Below are positions 13,846 to 24,480 of a stretch of DNA of 32,886 bases, piece after piece (position 1 is the first letter of the stretch; the number at the start of each line of letters is the position of its first letter). Position numbers and translations under genes: made by a program. This DNA is from Lacticaseibacillus camelliae DSM 22697 = JCM 13995. Lineage in GTDB: Bacteria > Bacillota > Bacilli > Lactobacillales > Lactobacillaceae. The notes beneath the pieces are model-generated. The model was not told the origin of the DNA and did no database searches. It worked only from the letters and a program-made list of their open reading frames with translations. The stretch covers positions 1 through 32,886 of the forward strand of contig NZ_BBAJ01000020.1 of assembly GCF_001311195.1 (NCBI RefSeq). Reading direction: 5' to 3'.

Positions 13846-14933
13846 TGGCCGCTAAACGGGCATATACGCCAAAGACCCCGGAACAGATCAAAGCAGAAGT
13901 TGCCAAAGTCGTAAAAGACGCCTTGCCGAAGATCAAGTTGCAGTCAAGTAGCCCGGAAGAGCGCAAGGCGTTTTTGGATTTCATGGCCACCGGGTATCAC
14001 TATTCACCTCGAAACGTGGCGCTGATTCGATCCCAGTTTCAACAGGCCGGGCTGGTCGGTTCCTTCAAGTTCTGGAAGGATAAAGGTTTTTCAGTGCAGA
14101 AGGGCGAACACGCGCTCAAAATTCTGGTGCCGCACGACTTGAAGCTCTACCGCGATCCTAGTTCCAAGCAGTATTTGAGCTTTACGAAGCTAAGCAAAGA
14201 ATTACAGGCGCGGGTGAAGACTGACCCTGATGCACTCAAGACCATAACGAGCCGGTTTTACAACCTGGGGAACGTCTTTGATGTGTTGCAGACCAACGCA
14301 CAGCCAGAAGATTACCCTGACCTGTACCCGAACCGGCCATTTGATCTTGATAATCCGAACCCCGAAGGGACCAAGAAGGCGGTCGAAACACTCAAAGTGG
14401 TCGCCATGCAGGAAGGAATCCGGGTGACTAGTCCCGAGACGACGGAGTTTCCGTCCTACCAGTTAGGGGCTGCCAAAGGGGCAACAATCAACGTCGATGG
14501 CAAAGCCAAAGAGATTGTGATGAAGAACAATCTCGGTGATCCCGAATATGCGGCCACTTTAATCCACGAGCTGGCTCACGCAAAGATGCACAATGCAGAT
14601 CATGCGGGAGCATCAAAGTTCTGGGCGTTAAAGGATACCAAGTCAAATAAGTACCGCGACATTATGGAGTTCCAGGCCGAAATGACCAGCTATGTTGTGA
14701 GCAAGTCGCTGGGCATTGACACAAGTGAAGAAGCGATGCCCTACATTGCCTCCTGGACAGAGAACCTAAAGACGATAGAAGGGAACGAGGAGCAGCAGCA
14801 AGCCGCCATCATGGGCGACGTGCAGCGCGTTTCAAAAGACTTGATTGAGTCTATCCAGGATGGGCTGGCACCGCAGCAGGCCAAGGACGCAGGCAAGCAA
14901 ATTGCTAAGCCGAAGCAATTAGCACGAAGTTAG
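13845..14933 (+). CDS. ArdC/LtrC-like antirestriction protein with zinc peptidase domain
   Basis: A 362-residue protein of two domains. Residues about 40-105 match the ArdC N-terminal ssDNA-binding domain (YHYSPRNVALI, FKFWKDKGFSVQKGEHALKILVP). Residues about 180-290 form an IrrE/ImmA-type metallopeptidase domain with HELAH (His241, Glu242, His245) and a downstream Glu in EFQAEMTSYVVS as the likely third zinc ligand. ArdC-type proteins coat or protect incoming single-stranded plasmid DNA and counter host restriction. The peptidase motif suggests they may also process a host or plasmid protein. The name LtrC is used for relatives on lactococcal conjugative plasmids. Start and length fit the family. 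It is coupled to the small gene before it and sits in the transfer operon, where it would be expressed early. Confidence 0.8.
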   Translation: MAAKRAYTPKTPEQIKAEVAKVVKDALPKIKLQSSSPEERKAFLDFMATGYHYSPRNVALIRSQFQQAGLVGSFKFWKDKGFSVQKGEHALKILVPHDLKLYRDPSSKQYLSFTKLSKELQARVKTDPDALKTITSRFYNLGNVFDVLQTNAQPEDYPDLYPNRPFDLDNPNPEGTKKAVETLKVVAMQEGIRVTSPETTEFPSYQLGAAKGATINVDGKAKEIVMKNNLGDPEYAATLIHELAHAKMHNADHAGASKFWALKDTKSNKYRDIMEFQAEMTSYVVSKSLGIDTSEEAMPYIASWTENLKTIEGNEEQQQAAIMGDVQRVSKDLIESIQDGLAPQQAKDAGKQIAKPKQLARS

Positions 14934-14944
14934 GAGTTGAGGAC

Positions 14945-15528
14945 ATGAAGCAGTCAAAACAATCGCGGCACTATCGAATGAGGCGTTCCAGCGGCGCTTA
15001 AACGACAGCATTCTTGATCTGGAGCGCGCTGGAATGCCGGTCGTTGGGATTCAGACCAACCAGGGGGTGTGGATTAAGCAAGGCACCATCCTGTTTGAGG
15101 ACAATTTGTCTGAAGAGCAGCGACAGCTGCGGTATGAGATGACCCACAGCAAGCTAGCCACTTGGTTCAACCTAGTCGTTGATCTCCTGCTTCTAGGCGC
15201 AACAAGTTGGCTTGCACTGAAGCTGTTGGTCACTCCGCAGATCCAAGTCGCTGTACTAATCATCTTTGGGTTGTTGGCTGCTGGCATGACCCTAATTGAG
15301 TTGCTCAATGCGGCACTGGGCCTCTCCATGCGAGGGCTTGGGGCCTTTACGCTAGCGGTGGTGGTGGCTTACAAACTGCTGGTTGGCTATGTGCTTTCTA
15401 CTGTTCCCGCCGCCTGGTCACTGGTTCTTGCGGTCACTTGTGTCTCCGCAGTAGCCATCGGCGGAAAGCCAATATTTGACAGAATCCAGCTCTGGTGGCA
15501 GCACGTCGCGGTCGATCGAAGGGGGTGA
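14945..15528 (+). pseudogene. Polytopic membrane protein of transfer operon, frameshifted at A4
   Basis: The ATG at 14945 follows GGAGTTGAGGAC, but its frame stops after 18 codons. Reading the A4 run at 14956-14959 as A5 joins it to the main frame and gives a 194-residue protein (MKQSKTIAALSN start). A soluble segment of about 75 residues is followed by four hydrophobic helices between about residues 78 and 175. The track of hydrophobic segments is clear, but the family is not. The main frame alone could start at the ATG at 15034, without a ribosome site. The position just before the coupling protein suggests a membrane component of the transfer channel. Confidence 0.65.
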
Positions 15529-15537
15529 AACGACGAA

Positions 15538-18064
15538 ATGAATATTGACTATAAACAATGGAAAAGCCTTTTGTCGCGGCGTGATGTAATCACCGGTACA
15601 GGGGCTTTTCTGCTTCTAATCTCATGGTGTCTGGGGTGCTTGGCAAGCCACTTGCTTGAGTACCTATTTAGTAGTTTTCAAGCCACTCTGGCAAGTTTCA
15701 ACCAGGGTAAAACGATCACAAGCGCGTCAGGAATCGGCGCCGTGTTTGCACCGTTGAATTGGTTCCTACCGTCAACAAGCGGTCTATTCTGGCTCGTTAC
15801 GGTTGTTGTGCTGTTTGTGTGGCTGGTGAAGGTGCCAAAGCTGCTTTACCAAATGCGTATTGCCTACCGTGATCTTAACCTTGGCTCAATGGGCACCGCT
15901 GCCTTTACACCGTTATCTGATCTTGTGGAGCAGAGTGTGGCGGTACCGCTCGACGGCTCCATCTATGATGGGTACTCCGGCGTGCCGCAAGTGCACGTGA
16001 CGCCGGAGGCTGCCGAAAAACTCAACCTGCATGTCACCTCTTCCCGTGGCCCTCGCCAGAAGAAAGCGTTCGATGCGGTTGTTGCTAGACGAGAGAAGAG
16101 GCAAGGGCGACGCACAATCGGGCCCGTCCCGAAGAACGGATATGACCTGATTGACACGAACAAGACTAACGCGGCCGTTGTCGCGGGTACCCAGTCAGGT
16201 AAGACCCAGACCTTTACATACCCGGTGCTGGACTTGATTATGCGCGCAGCAAAGCAAGATTCGGTCATTGTCACCGACCTGAAAGGCGATATGGTCAAGA
16301 ATACGAAGGCTGCCTTTGAGCAGCACGGCTATGATGTTCGCGTGTTCAACCTGGTTACGCCCGAGTACTCCATTGGCTACAATCCGTTGGCGCTGATTTG
16401 GGAAGCCTACGACAAGGGTGATTATGATGAGGCTCAGCTTCTGTGTAATACGCTGAGCTATTCCCTGTTTCACAATCCTAATGCTAAGGATCCAATGTGG
16501 GAGGAGGCATCTATCGCGCTCACCAACGCATTGATCCTGGCAGTGTGCAGAGTCTGCAAGATCAAGAACACACCGGAGCGCGTCACGATGTACACCGTGT
16601 CAGTCATGCTAAACGAGTTAGGGTCAAACCCTGACGAGAACGGCGACACGAAGATGGATATGTTCTTCAGCCAGCTGGAAGTCAATGACCCCGCAAAGCT
16701 GCAATACGGGACGATCACCTTTTCGCAAGGTATCACACGGGCCGGGATTTACACCGGAACCATGGCCAAGCTCAAAAACTATACGTTTAGTGCAATCGGC
16801 AAGTTGACCGCGACCAATGATCTTCATCTCGCGGATATTGCCAACGGCAACAAGCCGGTCGCGTTGTTCATTGTCTATCCTGACTATGACGATTCCAACT
16901 ACTCACTGATTTCAACGCTGATCAGCCAGATTTCCTACGTCTTGTCAAAGGCTGCCACGCTGTCTGAGACGTCTAGTTTGAAGCGGCGCGTCAAGTTTGT
17001 CCTAGAAGAAGTGGCTAATATCCCGACGATAGAAGCTGAGCCGCTATATGAACGTTGGCCTGCAACGTGGTCTCATTTACTACCTGGTCTTCCAATCTAT
17101 CGCGCAGCTCAAGGATAAGTACGGTGATCGCGGTGCCGAGGCGCTGTTGTCGGCGTGCGGGAATAAGTACGACATCCTGGCCGATGGGAAAGAAGACGCA
17201 GAATACTTCTCGCGGTTGCTTGGTAAAAAGACCATTATCGTACCTAATCGGGCTGGCGATCCCATGAGCATGGATAAGTCATACAGCGAGTCTGAACAGG
17301 CTCGCGATTTGATGACCCCTGAGGAGCTGAGCCAGCTCAAAGAAGGGGAGTGGGTGTTGATCCGTGGGAAGCAGCGGCGGGCCCTTGATGGTACGCAGAT
17401 TAGCGCAAAGCCAATCTACGCCAATCAGGCTGACCAGGATCACATGCTCTTTCAGTATCAGTACCTGAAGGATTTTGATCACCCGCAGACCTTTGAAGAA
17501 CTCAACGGTGACAAGCTGGCATCACATGCGGGCACCAAACTCGATGGGTTGACCATCTCGCAGAATGAATTTGCAGAGACCGCAACCACGACTTTAGACC
17601 AAGCGGAGCGCTTAAAGAACGAGCCAGATCAGTTTGAGGTGCACAGCAGCGACAACGTTCATTCGTCCTATCAGAAAGACAGCAGTGGGAACGTCACAGT
17701 CACTGAGAGTCGTACCGAGGCTGCTAAAGCAGCGGCTGAGACACGTCAGAAGGAAAAGGAAGATCCTGTTGCTGATCTCCACGAGGACGACAAGCCGCTG
17801 ACACAGAACGTTAGCGACTTCGTGAGTGAGGATAGCAGATTTATCGAAGTGGCCTTGACAGAGGCCCAATTAAAAATGGTTCATGACCAGACTGAGCAGT
17901 GGCTCGACAGCGATGAGAATGCGGCGTTCTGGCGTGGCAATACCATGAGCCAGGCACAGGCGTATCTGGCTGGCCACCGCGAGGATAAGCCTGAGTTGTA
18001 TAAGGCGCTGCGGATGATGTTCAAGTTGGCGCAGTTTGAGAAGAAGGAGGGAGCTCATGGGTGA
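15538..18064 (+). pseudogene. virD4: VirD4/TraG-family coupling protein, frameshifted at 17035
   Basis: The coupling ATPase that links the relaxase-DNA complex to the channel. Two membrane helices lie near residues 22-45 and 82-100. Walker A is VAGTQSGKTQ (about 216-224), a nearby strand is VIVTDLKGD, and the Walker B-like region is KFVLEEVANIP. The first frame runs to 17118 but loses the family pattern after TIEA. The second frame picks it up with LSRYMNVGLQRG. Replacing GC at 17035-17036 by GGCC gives TIEGLSRYMNVGLQRG and one protein of about 842 residues. The C-terminal part after about residue 590 is charged and variable, and probably contacts the relaxosome. The stop overlaps the start of the VirB6-like gene. 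Known as TrsK in the staphylococcal naming. Confidence 0.9.
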
Positions 18065-19950
18065 TCAACAAATCATTCAGATTCTACGGGCATACAGTGA
18101 CTATTTGCATGTCTCCAACATGGTCAGTGACGGCCTGCGGTACATTGGCAATGTGATCATTCTGGGACTCGCCACTTTGACAAATGTAGTTAGCAGCAGT
18201 TTTCGCCAAATGTACAAGCTGCTCAACTTCTGGGAGTACAGCGGGGTCAAGAATTTTCTTAAAACCTACAATGCAGCAATCTGGGCGCTCGCCGCGGTGG
18301 CAATCGCCTGGGCAGGCCTCATGTTCATTCACAATAAGCGCGTTGACTACCAAGAAAAAGGCAACAATTTTCTGGTTGCGGTTCTCCTGTTCTTTGGAAC
18401 GACCTTTTTTTATGACTCAGGCCACAGGGCTAGTCAACAGCGGGATTGCTGGAAACTCCGTTGACTCGCCGGTGGTGGTATCACTGTACAAAAGCTACAT
18501 TACCGATGTGTACTCACTGGACAAGGCGGGGTGGAAGCATTCCGGTACGACAGCGACGTTGCCTAGCGTTGCGAAGCGTAACGCCATTAGTGATATGGGC
18601 GATGTGAAGCTCCTAAACATCAACGAAAAGGTTGATACCGGGCACTGGTACGGCGGTTCTCAGGTCAGCTCTGACGGGAACAGCATCCTGACTCACCAGG
18701 TCTCGAAGAACTCAGATGGAACCTGGGAGCTGCACAACATGACCGGCATGTTTAAGCTCGATGATCATTACTACCGCTACTCCTGGTCGCCGTGGTACTT
18801 ATTCTTCAGCATTATCTGCGTGCTGCTGGTGACCATCATTACTATTTTCAAAGTCGTCAAGATTGAGATGGAGATAGGCTTCATTGGCTTACTCACTCAA
18901 GGAATCGCCCTGACTGACATAGACTCTGGCAAGCGCAATCGGCAGTTAATCACGAAGCTGCGTGACAGTTTCGTCGTACTGTTCCTGCTAGACGTCCTAA
19001 TTCAGTTCTACGGACTGTTTCTGGGGTATATCAATCAAGCGGGTCTAACGCCGGGAACCAAGATTTTAGCCATGATTGGGGCCGCGCTGTTCATTATCGA
19101 CGGGCCGAACATCATTCAGGCAATCTTTGGCATCGACGCGGGCGTTGCGTCGATGGCACAGACCATGACCAACGTGATGTTCGCGAGTCGTGGCCTGGGT
19201 ACGTTGGGACGCGGTGCTGGGCATCTTGCTAAAGGTGTCGCCAAGACGGCTGGAAACGTCGCCAAGGGCGGTTTGGTGGCCGGTGCCGGTCTTGCTGGCG
19301 CGGGTATGGGGCTGCTATCCAAGCCTAATCTACCGGCCTCACCACTTGCGGCTGCACCTGGTACCGGCAAAGCGTCGGGGCCAGAAGTGACCGGTGAAGT
19401 ACCTGGAATGCCTGCGGGCGACACAGAGAGCGCGCCTAATCTTTCAGAAGGCGGGGGAGCACCTGGCACTCAACCCGCAGCTGTTCCGAATGGAAAGCAG
19501 TTAGGAGCAGTACCGTTCCACCCGCCGTTGGCCAACGGTAAGAGGATTTCGACTAAGACGGGGCTGCCGACAGGGATTGCGCAGCAACGCCTACAAGCGC
19601 AAAAGAGTGGTGCTGGCAAGGCCCCCGCTTTACCGGAGAGTAGCACTAAACACCAGGTGCCAAAAGTGATCGCTTCTTCGATGCCTGGCGTGACTGGGGC
19701 TCAAGCGCGAGGCGCGATGGCGGCCTTGCAGCGTGATCAACCGCAAGCTGCGACGCAGCAAACGCTTGGCCAGCGTGCTCAAGCAAAGCTGATGACGTCG
19801 CCAACGGTGCAAACCATGCACCGGGTCTATCGCCAAGGCGAAAACCAAGGCGCGCTGATCCGTGAAGCGAACCAAGAGGTCAAACGTCACCCAGTTGGTC
19901 ATGCGTTGGATGACGCACCGCACCAGCCAAATATGGAAGAAAGGGAGTAA
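18057..19950 (+). pseudogene. VirB6/TrsL-like polytopic channel protein, frameshifted at T7
   Basis: The ATG at 18057 follows AAGGAGGGAGCTC inside the end of the coupling-protein gene. The first frame stops at 18464. Reading the T7 run at 18405-18411 as T6 joins it to the frame ending at 19950, giving about 630 residues. Hydrophobic segments lie near residues 40, 80 and 110, then an outside domain, then four or five more (SPWYLFFSIICVLLVTIITIF, SFVVLFLLDVLIQFYGLF, ILAMIGAALFIIDGPNIIQ). A tail of over 200 residues is rich in Ala, Gly, Pro and Gln. This is the plan of the VirB6-type channel proteins of Gram-positive systems, which often carry long C-terminal tails. The second frame's own start at 18271 has no ribosome site. 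The family call rests on topology and gene order. Confidence 0.75.
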
Positions 19951-19956
19951 ATGTGT

Positions 19957-20286
19957 ATGTACCATCAAGTTCAGTTCTCAAAGAAGATCAACATTAAGAA
20001 CCAGTACAGCAGCCACCTCACAATTACCGACTTCTTCGTGATTCTTGCTGCGGCTGGGGTTCCATGGCTGGCCTTCTCGCATCTCTTTCCTGCGGTGCTT
20101 CAGCTACTTCCGGCGGTGTTAGGGGCGGGAATCTCGTATATCCTAGTTTCGCCGTCAGGGATTCCAGAGAAGAAAACCTACCAGGTCATCTGGCAGGTAT
20201 TGCGTAAGCCGCGCCGGGTCTACCACAGTATTGATAACCCGCGGTGGCGTCTACTATTTAGAGAGGGGGAGAAACATGGCCTTTGA
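19957..20286 (+). CDS. VirB3-like (DUF5592/TrsC type) membrane protein
   Basis: About 109 residues from the ATG at 19957, preferred over the ATG at 19951 because AAGGGAG then lies at a normal distance. Two adjacent hydrophobic segments (TDFFVILAAAGVPWLAFSHLF and VLQLLPAVLGAGISYILVS) are followed by a short charged tail. Small two-helix proteins directly upstream of VirB4 are typically the VirB3-equivalent that docks the ATPase to the membrane. In Gram-positive plasmids they are annotated as TrsC or DUF5592. Its end overlaps the next gene by 11 bases. The assignment is by topology and position. Confidence 0.6.
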   Translation: MYHQVQFSKKINIKNQYSSHLTITDFFVILAAAGVPWLAFSHLFPAVLQLLPAVLGAGISYILVSPSGIPEKKTYQVIWQVLRKPRRVYHSIDNPRWRLLFREGEKHGL

Positions 20287-20866
20287 TGCTGTATCTGTTC
20301 GCAAGCAAAAGCAAGACAAACAGTCAGCTGCGATTGCAGATAAAAAGACGAAGGTGACGGCGATATTCCCCGTTACCGGTATTACGGAGAAAGGGTATCT
20401 CACCCTACACGCCGGTATTTCAGACTATTATGCGGAGGTGTTCAAGCCTAAGAAATATGACCTAGATCGCGTGACGCTTGAAGAGGCTGATCAGATTGAG
20501 GCCGGATCCTGGGAGTTTATGCGCCAATATTCTGCTTCGGTGAAAGAGGTCTTCCTCAACTTCCCGGAATCCAACAAGACTCAGCAGCATTACTTTCGGC
20601 ATCTGATTGAGACCACGCGAGACCCGTTCCGCTTGGAGATGCTGCAAAGAGAATTGCTCAACATGCAGTATCTCGAAAGTCACTATCGCAAGCTCTCAAG
20701 CTGGATCTGGGTATTTGGTGATACCGTGCCAGAACTTGAGCGACACATTGAATCAGCCTTGCAGTACAGCAGCATCTACGGTTTTGAACCGACAACCACG
20801 GTAGAGAAGCAGACCATGCTGCACTTAATGAATAATCCGGGGGTGATTGCACATGAAGAAGAATAA
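20276..20866 (+). CDS. TrsD-like conjugal transfer protein
   Basis: A 196-residue soluble protein. The start at 20276 follows GAGAGGGGGAGAAAC; the frame is open upstream to 20231 without a site. It contains an aromatic, VirB4-N-terminal-like stretch (GYLTLHAGISDYYAEVFKPKKYDL) and a helical second half. TrsD-type proteins precede VirB4 in staphylococcal and lactobacillus transfer operons and may act with it. The 3' end overlaps the VirB4 gene by 14 bases, indicating coupled translation and probably equal amounts. There is no membrane segment or nucleotide-binding motif. The call rests on position and general pattern. Confidence 0.55.
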   Translation: MAFDAVSVRKQKQDKQSAAIADKKTKVTAIFPVTGITEKGYLTLHAGISDYYAEVFKPKKYDLDRVTLEEADQIEAGSWEFMRQYSASVKEVFLNFPESNKTQQHYFRHLIETTRDPFRLEMLQRELLNMQYLESHYRKLSSWIWVFGDTVPELERHIESALQYSSIYGFEPTTTVEKQTMLHLMNNPGVIAHEEE

Positions 20867-22760
20867 AGGACTGGATGACTCGTTTGTTTACCGCATTCAG
20901 CCGCAAGGGGGCATAGACACCCGCAATGAATACTACACGCGTCTAGGAAACGTCTACCTGGCCTGCGTACACGTGTATGAAATCCCCGACACGTTCACTG
21001 ACTTTTGGCTGAAGGAGATTACCAGCATTGCCGGGGTTACCATCACGGTGGACTATTTCACCAATCAAAACCTCAACTACAAGAAGCGCATTGAGGGTTC
21101 AGTAACTGAGCTTGAGGTGCAGCGCTCCCATGCCAATACGACAACGGAACGCGACTTGATTGACCAGGAGCTAGACCCATTGCGTGACCTGAGCATTGCG
21201 CTCAACAAGCAAGGTGAGGTGATCAAGCAGGTGCATATTAGGGTCTACGTCTACGCTAGCAGTCTTGAAGAATTGAATACCAAGGTCAACCGAGTGATCG
21301 GGCGACTCGACAGCAGCGCCTATCAGGGCGCTGTTTTTTTGGACGAGAATGCGGACGAGTACCAGTCGATGTTTCTGCCGATGACGGCGCAGCGTCAGCT
21401 CCCCAGTCGCCGCGAAGGGCTCCCATTGAGCGGCCAGGTAATGGGGTTAGGGTTTGCCCACAACCAAACTAGCCTGGACGATCCGTATGGGTCGTACTTT
21501 GGCTATACGCCTACTGGCGGCACCGTGTACTGGGATATGTTCCGAGTCAGCCAGCAGCGGACGTACTACAACACGTTCCTGAGTGGCGACTTGGGCTCAG
21601 GCAAATCGACGTCGATCAAAAAGATGCTTTGGGAGCGGGCAATCCGCGGGGATATGGTGCGTGTCTTTGACCGCTCTGGTGAGTTTGCTGACCTGGTTCA
21701 CCGCTTCCGTGGTACTGTGATCAACCTGGACGGGAGCCAGGGCAGAATCAACATGTTTCAGGTTTATCCTACCGCTGTTGATGAAAAGACCGCTGACGTG
21801 GACGTGACGGCTTCCTACCGGGCCCATATTGGCAACCTCTCAATCAAGTACCGACTGGTTGACAGTGATGCGGACGCGCGAACAGCAAGCGTGTTTGGTA
21901 CACTGTGCGATCAATACTACAAGTCCAACGGGTACCTGGATAAAGGGGCTAAGCCGATTACTAGCTTAGCCAGCGAGGACTATCCGACGTTGAGCGATAT
22001 TGTCGCCTACATTGAGGAGCGCCGCCGTGATGAGCCAGACGATCAAATGTCTAAGTATTACAACACCATTCTATTGACGCTTCGCCGCCTGGCGACGATG
22101 TATGGCCAGCTCTTTGATGGGTATTCGTCGCTGCCGCCCCTGCAAGATGTCCAGCTGGTCTCGTATCAGCTGGATACGATTGACCAGATGGAAGAAGGAA
22201 TCCAAGACCTGGCTATCTACAACGCCATCATGGACTCGTACAACAACTGTATGGCAGTGGGCCGCCGCGAGAAGAAGGCCTACGATCACCGCGAAAAGAC
22301 ACTGGAGGACGTTCAGCACTGGCTGATTATCGTCGATGAATGCCACACGATCTTGAACACTGATAAGGCATTTGCGGCCGACTTCTTCGTTAAGCTGATG
22401 TCTGAAGACCGCAAGATGTTCGGCGCGATTGTGCTAGCAACGCAGCGTCTTGAGCGTATGTTTCCAAACGGCAGCAATGTCTCTGATCGGGATATGGTCA
22501 AGGCGGTCAACTCCCTCAATCAGATCTATTCCCTATGCCAATACAAGGTACTTTTGAAGCACGACGTTTCCACCATTCAGACTGCAAAGAATCCTGGGAT
22601 TCTACGCCGTCTGTTCGGTGGCATTATGACCGAGCAAGACTTCGCGACGATTCCAAATTTTGATAAAGGGGAATGCTATCTGCTGACCGGGCCAAGCAAG
22701 CTGCACATGCAGTTCCAGGTCACAGATGATGAACTGCGGGTATTTGCAGGGGGTGCTTGA
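20853..22760 (+). CDS. virB4: VirB4/TrsE-family type IV secretion ATPase
   Basis: The motor ATPase of the channel, 635 residues from the ATG at 20853 and intact. Walker A is GDLGSGKSTS (about residues 244-253), Walker B is LIIVDECH (about 490), followed by a VLATQRLERMF segment typical of the family. The N-terminal 200 residues carry the usual VirB4 domain with a coiled segment (EVQRSHANTTTERDLI). VirB4 hydrolyses ATP at the cytoplasmic face to assemble the channel and drive transfer. The length fits Gram-positive VirB4 proteins. It begins within the TrsD-like gene, and its TGA lies just upstream of the wall hydrolase start, so the three are coupled. Confidence 0.95.
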   Translation: MKKNKGLDDSFVYRIQPQGGIDTRNEYYTRLGNVYLACVHVYEIPDTFTDFWLKEITSIAGVTITVDYFTNQNLNYKKRIEGSVTELEVQRSHANTTTERDLIDQELDPLRDLSIALNKQGEVIKQVHIRVYVYASSLEELNTKVNRVIGRLDSSAYQGAVFLDENADEYQSMFLPMTAQRQLPSRREGLPLSGQVMGLGFAHNQTSLDDPYGSYFGYTPTGGTVYWDMFRVSQQRTYYNTFLSGDLGSGKSTSIKKMLWERAIRGDMVRVFDRSGEFADLVHRFRGTVINLDGSQGRINMFQVYPTAVDEKTADVDVTASYRAHIGNLSIKYRLVDSDADARTASVFGTLCDQYYKSNGYLDKGAKPITSLASEDYPTLSDIVAYIEERRRDEPDDQMSKYYNTILLTLRRLATMYGQLFDGYSSLPPLQDVQLVSYQLDTIDQMEEGIQDLAIYNAIMDSYNNCMAVGRREKKAYDHREKTLEDVQHWLIIVDECHTILNTDKAFAADFFVKLMSEDRKMFGAIVLATQRLERMFPNGSNVSDRDMVKAVNSLNQIYSLCQYKVLLKHDVSTIQTAKNPGILRRLFGGIMTEQDFATIPNFDKGECYLLTGPSKLHMQFQVTDDELRVFAGGA

Positions 22761-22762
22761 TT

Positions 22763-23833
22763 ATGAAGCAATCCACGACTATGCGGCGCGTCTGGGCCGG
22801 GTGGCGTTGGCGTAAGTGGCTGGTGCCACTCGGCCTGGGTGCGGCGGTTCTTCTCCTGGGGCTGTCGCTGATGATTGGCATTCTCGCCAGTGTCGATGCG
22901 TATATGGGTCGAGAAGCTGAAGATGTGGCTGCTGACGCTGGGAGCGGCGGCTTGCTGACCAACATGGCTTTCGACGCGGCGGTATTTCATGCTGCCTGGG
23001 ATAAAGGGTTCGGGCATGGCGTGCTGGCTAACCAGGAACAGTACACTATTGCCGCAGCGCAAAATGCAGGCGTCAATCCGGCGCTTTTTGCCGCCATCAT
23101 GGCTAACGAGTCTGGCTGGGGCACCAGCCGTGCTGTCCGCGTAGACAACAATCCCAGTGGTCAGATGAGTGGTAACCAGGTGATTCACTTTAGCAGCATT
23201 GAGGCGGGTATCGACGGCACCGCAGCCACGCTTCACAACCTGGTCGTTGTGCGTGGGCTGAGCACTCTGACTGCTCTCCAACAAGCCTATGCACCAGTTG
23301 GGGCTGGCAACGATCCCGGAAATCTGAACTCCGGCTGGTTATCGGCCGTGACCTCTATCATTAAACAATTCATGACCCCGGCGGACGCAGATGCGCTGCT
23401 CACCGGCAAGGGAGCGAGCAACGCTAACGTCAAGATTATGGGAGACAAGATGAGCTACTTTGATCAAGCTTACGCCGCAGCAAGCGCACAGCTCGGCAAG
23501 CCTTACGTCTTTGGCGCGAACGTCTCCGGCGCAAACCCGACCGGATTTGATTGTAGTGGCCTGGTACAATGGGCGCTACGGAAGGCCGGAATTTCCTTGC
23601 CTCGTACCGCTCAGGATCAGTACGATGCCACCAAGCGGTTAAGCAAGAGTGAGGTGAAGGCCGGTGATCTGATATTCTTTGAGCACACGTATTCTGGGCC
23701 GCGTATCACCCACGTTGGTATCGTGCTTTCAAGTACGCAAATGATCAACGCAGCGGGCAGTAATGTTAATATTGCTACCTACACATCGTCATACTGGCAA
23801 GCACACTTTGCCGGCTTTGGCAGAGTCAAATAA
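22763..23833 (+). CDS. VirB1-like two-domain peptidoglycan hydrolase (muramidase/glucosaminidase plus NlpC/P60)
   Basis: About 356 residues from the ATG at 22763 (AGGGGGTG upstream). There is an N-terminal membrane anchor (about residues 20-45). A lysozyme-like glycan hydrolase domain (about 85-210) has the probable catalytic Glu in ANESGWGTS and the NNPSG motif. The C-terminal NlpC/P60 domain (about 228-356) has Cys264 in GFDCSGLVQWA and His in ITHVGIVLS. Such CwlT/TcpG/TrsG-type enzymes cut both the sugar backbone and the peptide stems to open a local passage through the wall for the transfer channel. The anchor keeps it with the apparatus. Both catalytic sets are present, so it looks functional. 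It follows VirB4 directly. Confidence 0.9.
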   Translation: MKQSTTMRRVWAGWRWRKWLVPLGLGAAVLLLGLSLMIGILASVDAYMGREAEDVAADAGSGGLLTNMAFDAAVFHAAWDKGFGHGVLANQEQYTIAAAQNAGVNPALFAAIMANESGWGTSRAVRVDNNPSGQMSGNQVIHFSSIEAGIDGTAATLHNLVVVRGLSTLTALQQAYAPVGAGNDPGNLNSGWLSAVTSIIKQFMTPADADALLTGKGASNANVKIMGDKMSYFDQAYAAASAQLGKPYVFGANVSGANPTGFDCSGLVQWALRKAGISLPRTAQDQYDATKRLSKSEVKAGDLIFFEHTYSGPRITHVGIVLSSTQMINAAGSNVNIATYTSSYWQAHFAGFGRVK

Positions 23834-23847
23834 GGAGGAGTTAGGAA

Positions 23848-24468
23848 ATGGCAAATGGGAAAATCGTATTTGGGTTAGCAACCTGGGCAGTACTAGCCAC
23901 CGGCGCAGCCGGGTTCGGATGGTACCAGGTTCATCAGGAAGCCTTAAAACCGCGCACCAATGTTGTGGTGAATAAAGGCGCTGGCAAGACGACGACCACG
24001 ACGTCAACGCCGCAGGATTCCGGCACCTCGCAAGCTGAAAAAGCGGACGCAAAAGAGCTTGCCTCTTTGAAGGCAAGCAACGACACAATCACCAAACGCG
24101 CGAAGGCTTTCGTCACATTGCACACACAATTCTATGAGAATGCACGTAAGCAACACGACGATATTGAGGCCATCTCAACGAAGAAGATTGCCGACGACCT
24201 CGTGGTCGTTCCGACCGGCGGCATGGCCGCTGACAACTTCCGTTGGAGCACGACCTGGTACAACCGAGACGTGCAGATTCAGCCGGAAAACGGCAATGAA
24301 CGCCAGGCAACTGTCCGGGTGGTATTCGATTTGAGCGGAGCCGGGAACACGAATCCACAGAAGCAGGACATCCTCTATCGCCTCACTTTTAAGGACGAGA
24401 AAATTACCGAGTGGAGTGAGTATGTTTACGCAGAAATGGAGCCTGGCGTGTCTATGAACCAACAGTAG
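23848..24468 (+). CDS. Bitopic protein, possible VirB8/TcpC-like component
   Basis: A 206-residue protein behind AAGGAGGAGTTAGGAA. It has one membrane helix near the N-terminus (IVFGLATWAVLATGAAGFGWY), a Thr-rich spacer with a short coiled segment, then an outside domain of about 120 residues (FVTLHTQFYENARKQHDDIEAIS, TWYNRDVQIQ, ERQATVRVVFDLSGAG, ILYRLTFKDEKITEWSEYVYA). The alternation of helix and strands with a final long strand pair resembles the NTF2-like fold of VirB8/TcpC scaffold proteins, and the operon position supports that. No sequence motif proves it. It seems intact and separate from its neighbours, with gaps of 14 and 12 bases. Confidence 0.55.
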   Translation: MANGKIVFGLATWAVLATGAAGFGWYQVHQEALKPRTNVVVNKGAGKTTTTTSTPQDSGTSQAEKADAKELASLKASNDTITKRAKAFVTLHTQFYENARKQHDDIEAISTKKIADDLVVVPTGGMAADNFRWSTTWYNRDVQIQPENGNERQATVRVVFDLSGAGNTNPQKQDILYRLTFKDEKITEWSEYVYAEMEPGVSMNQQ

Positions 24469-24480
24469 AAGGGAGGAGAA

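Noticed and set aside
22676-23284. 202-codon minus-strand frame opposite virB4 and the wall hydrolase
   Set aside because: It crosses the junction of two coupled genes and lacks a ribosome site.
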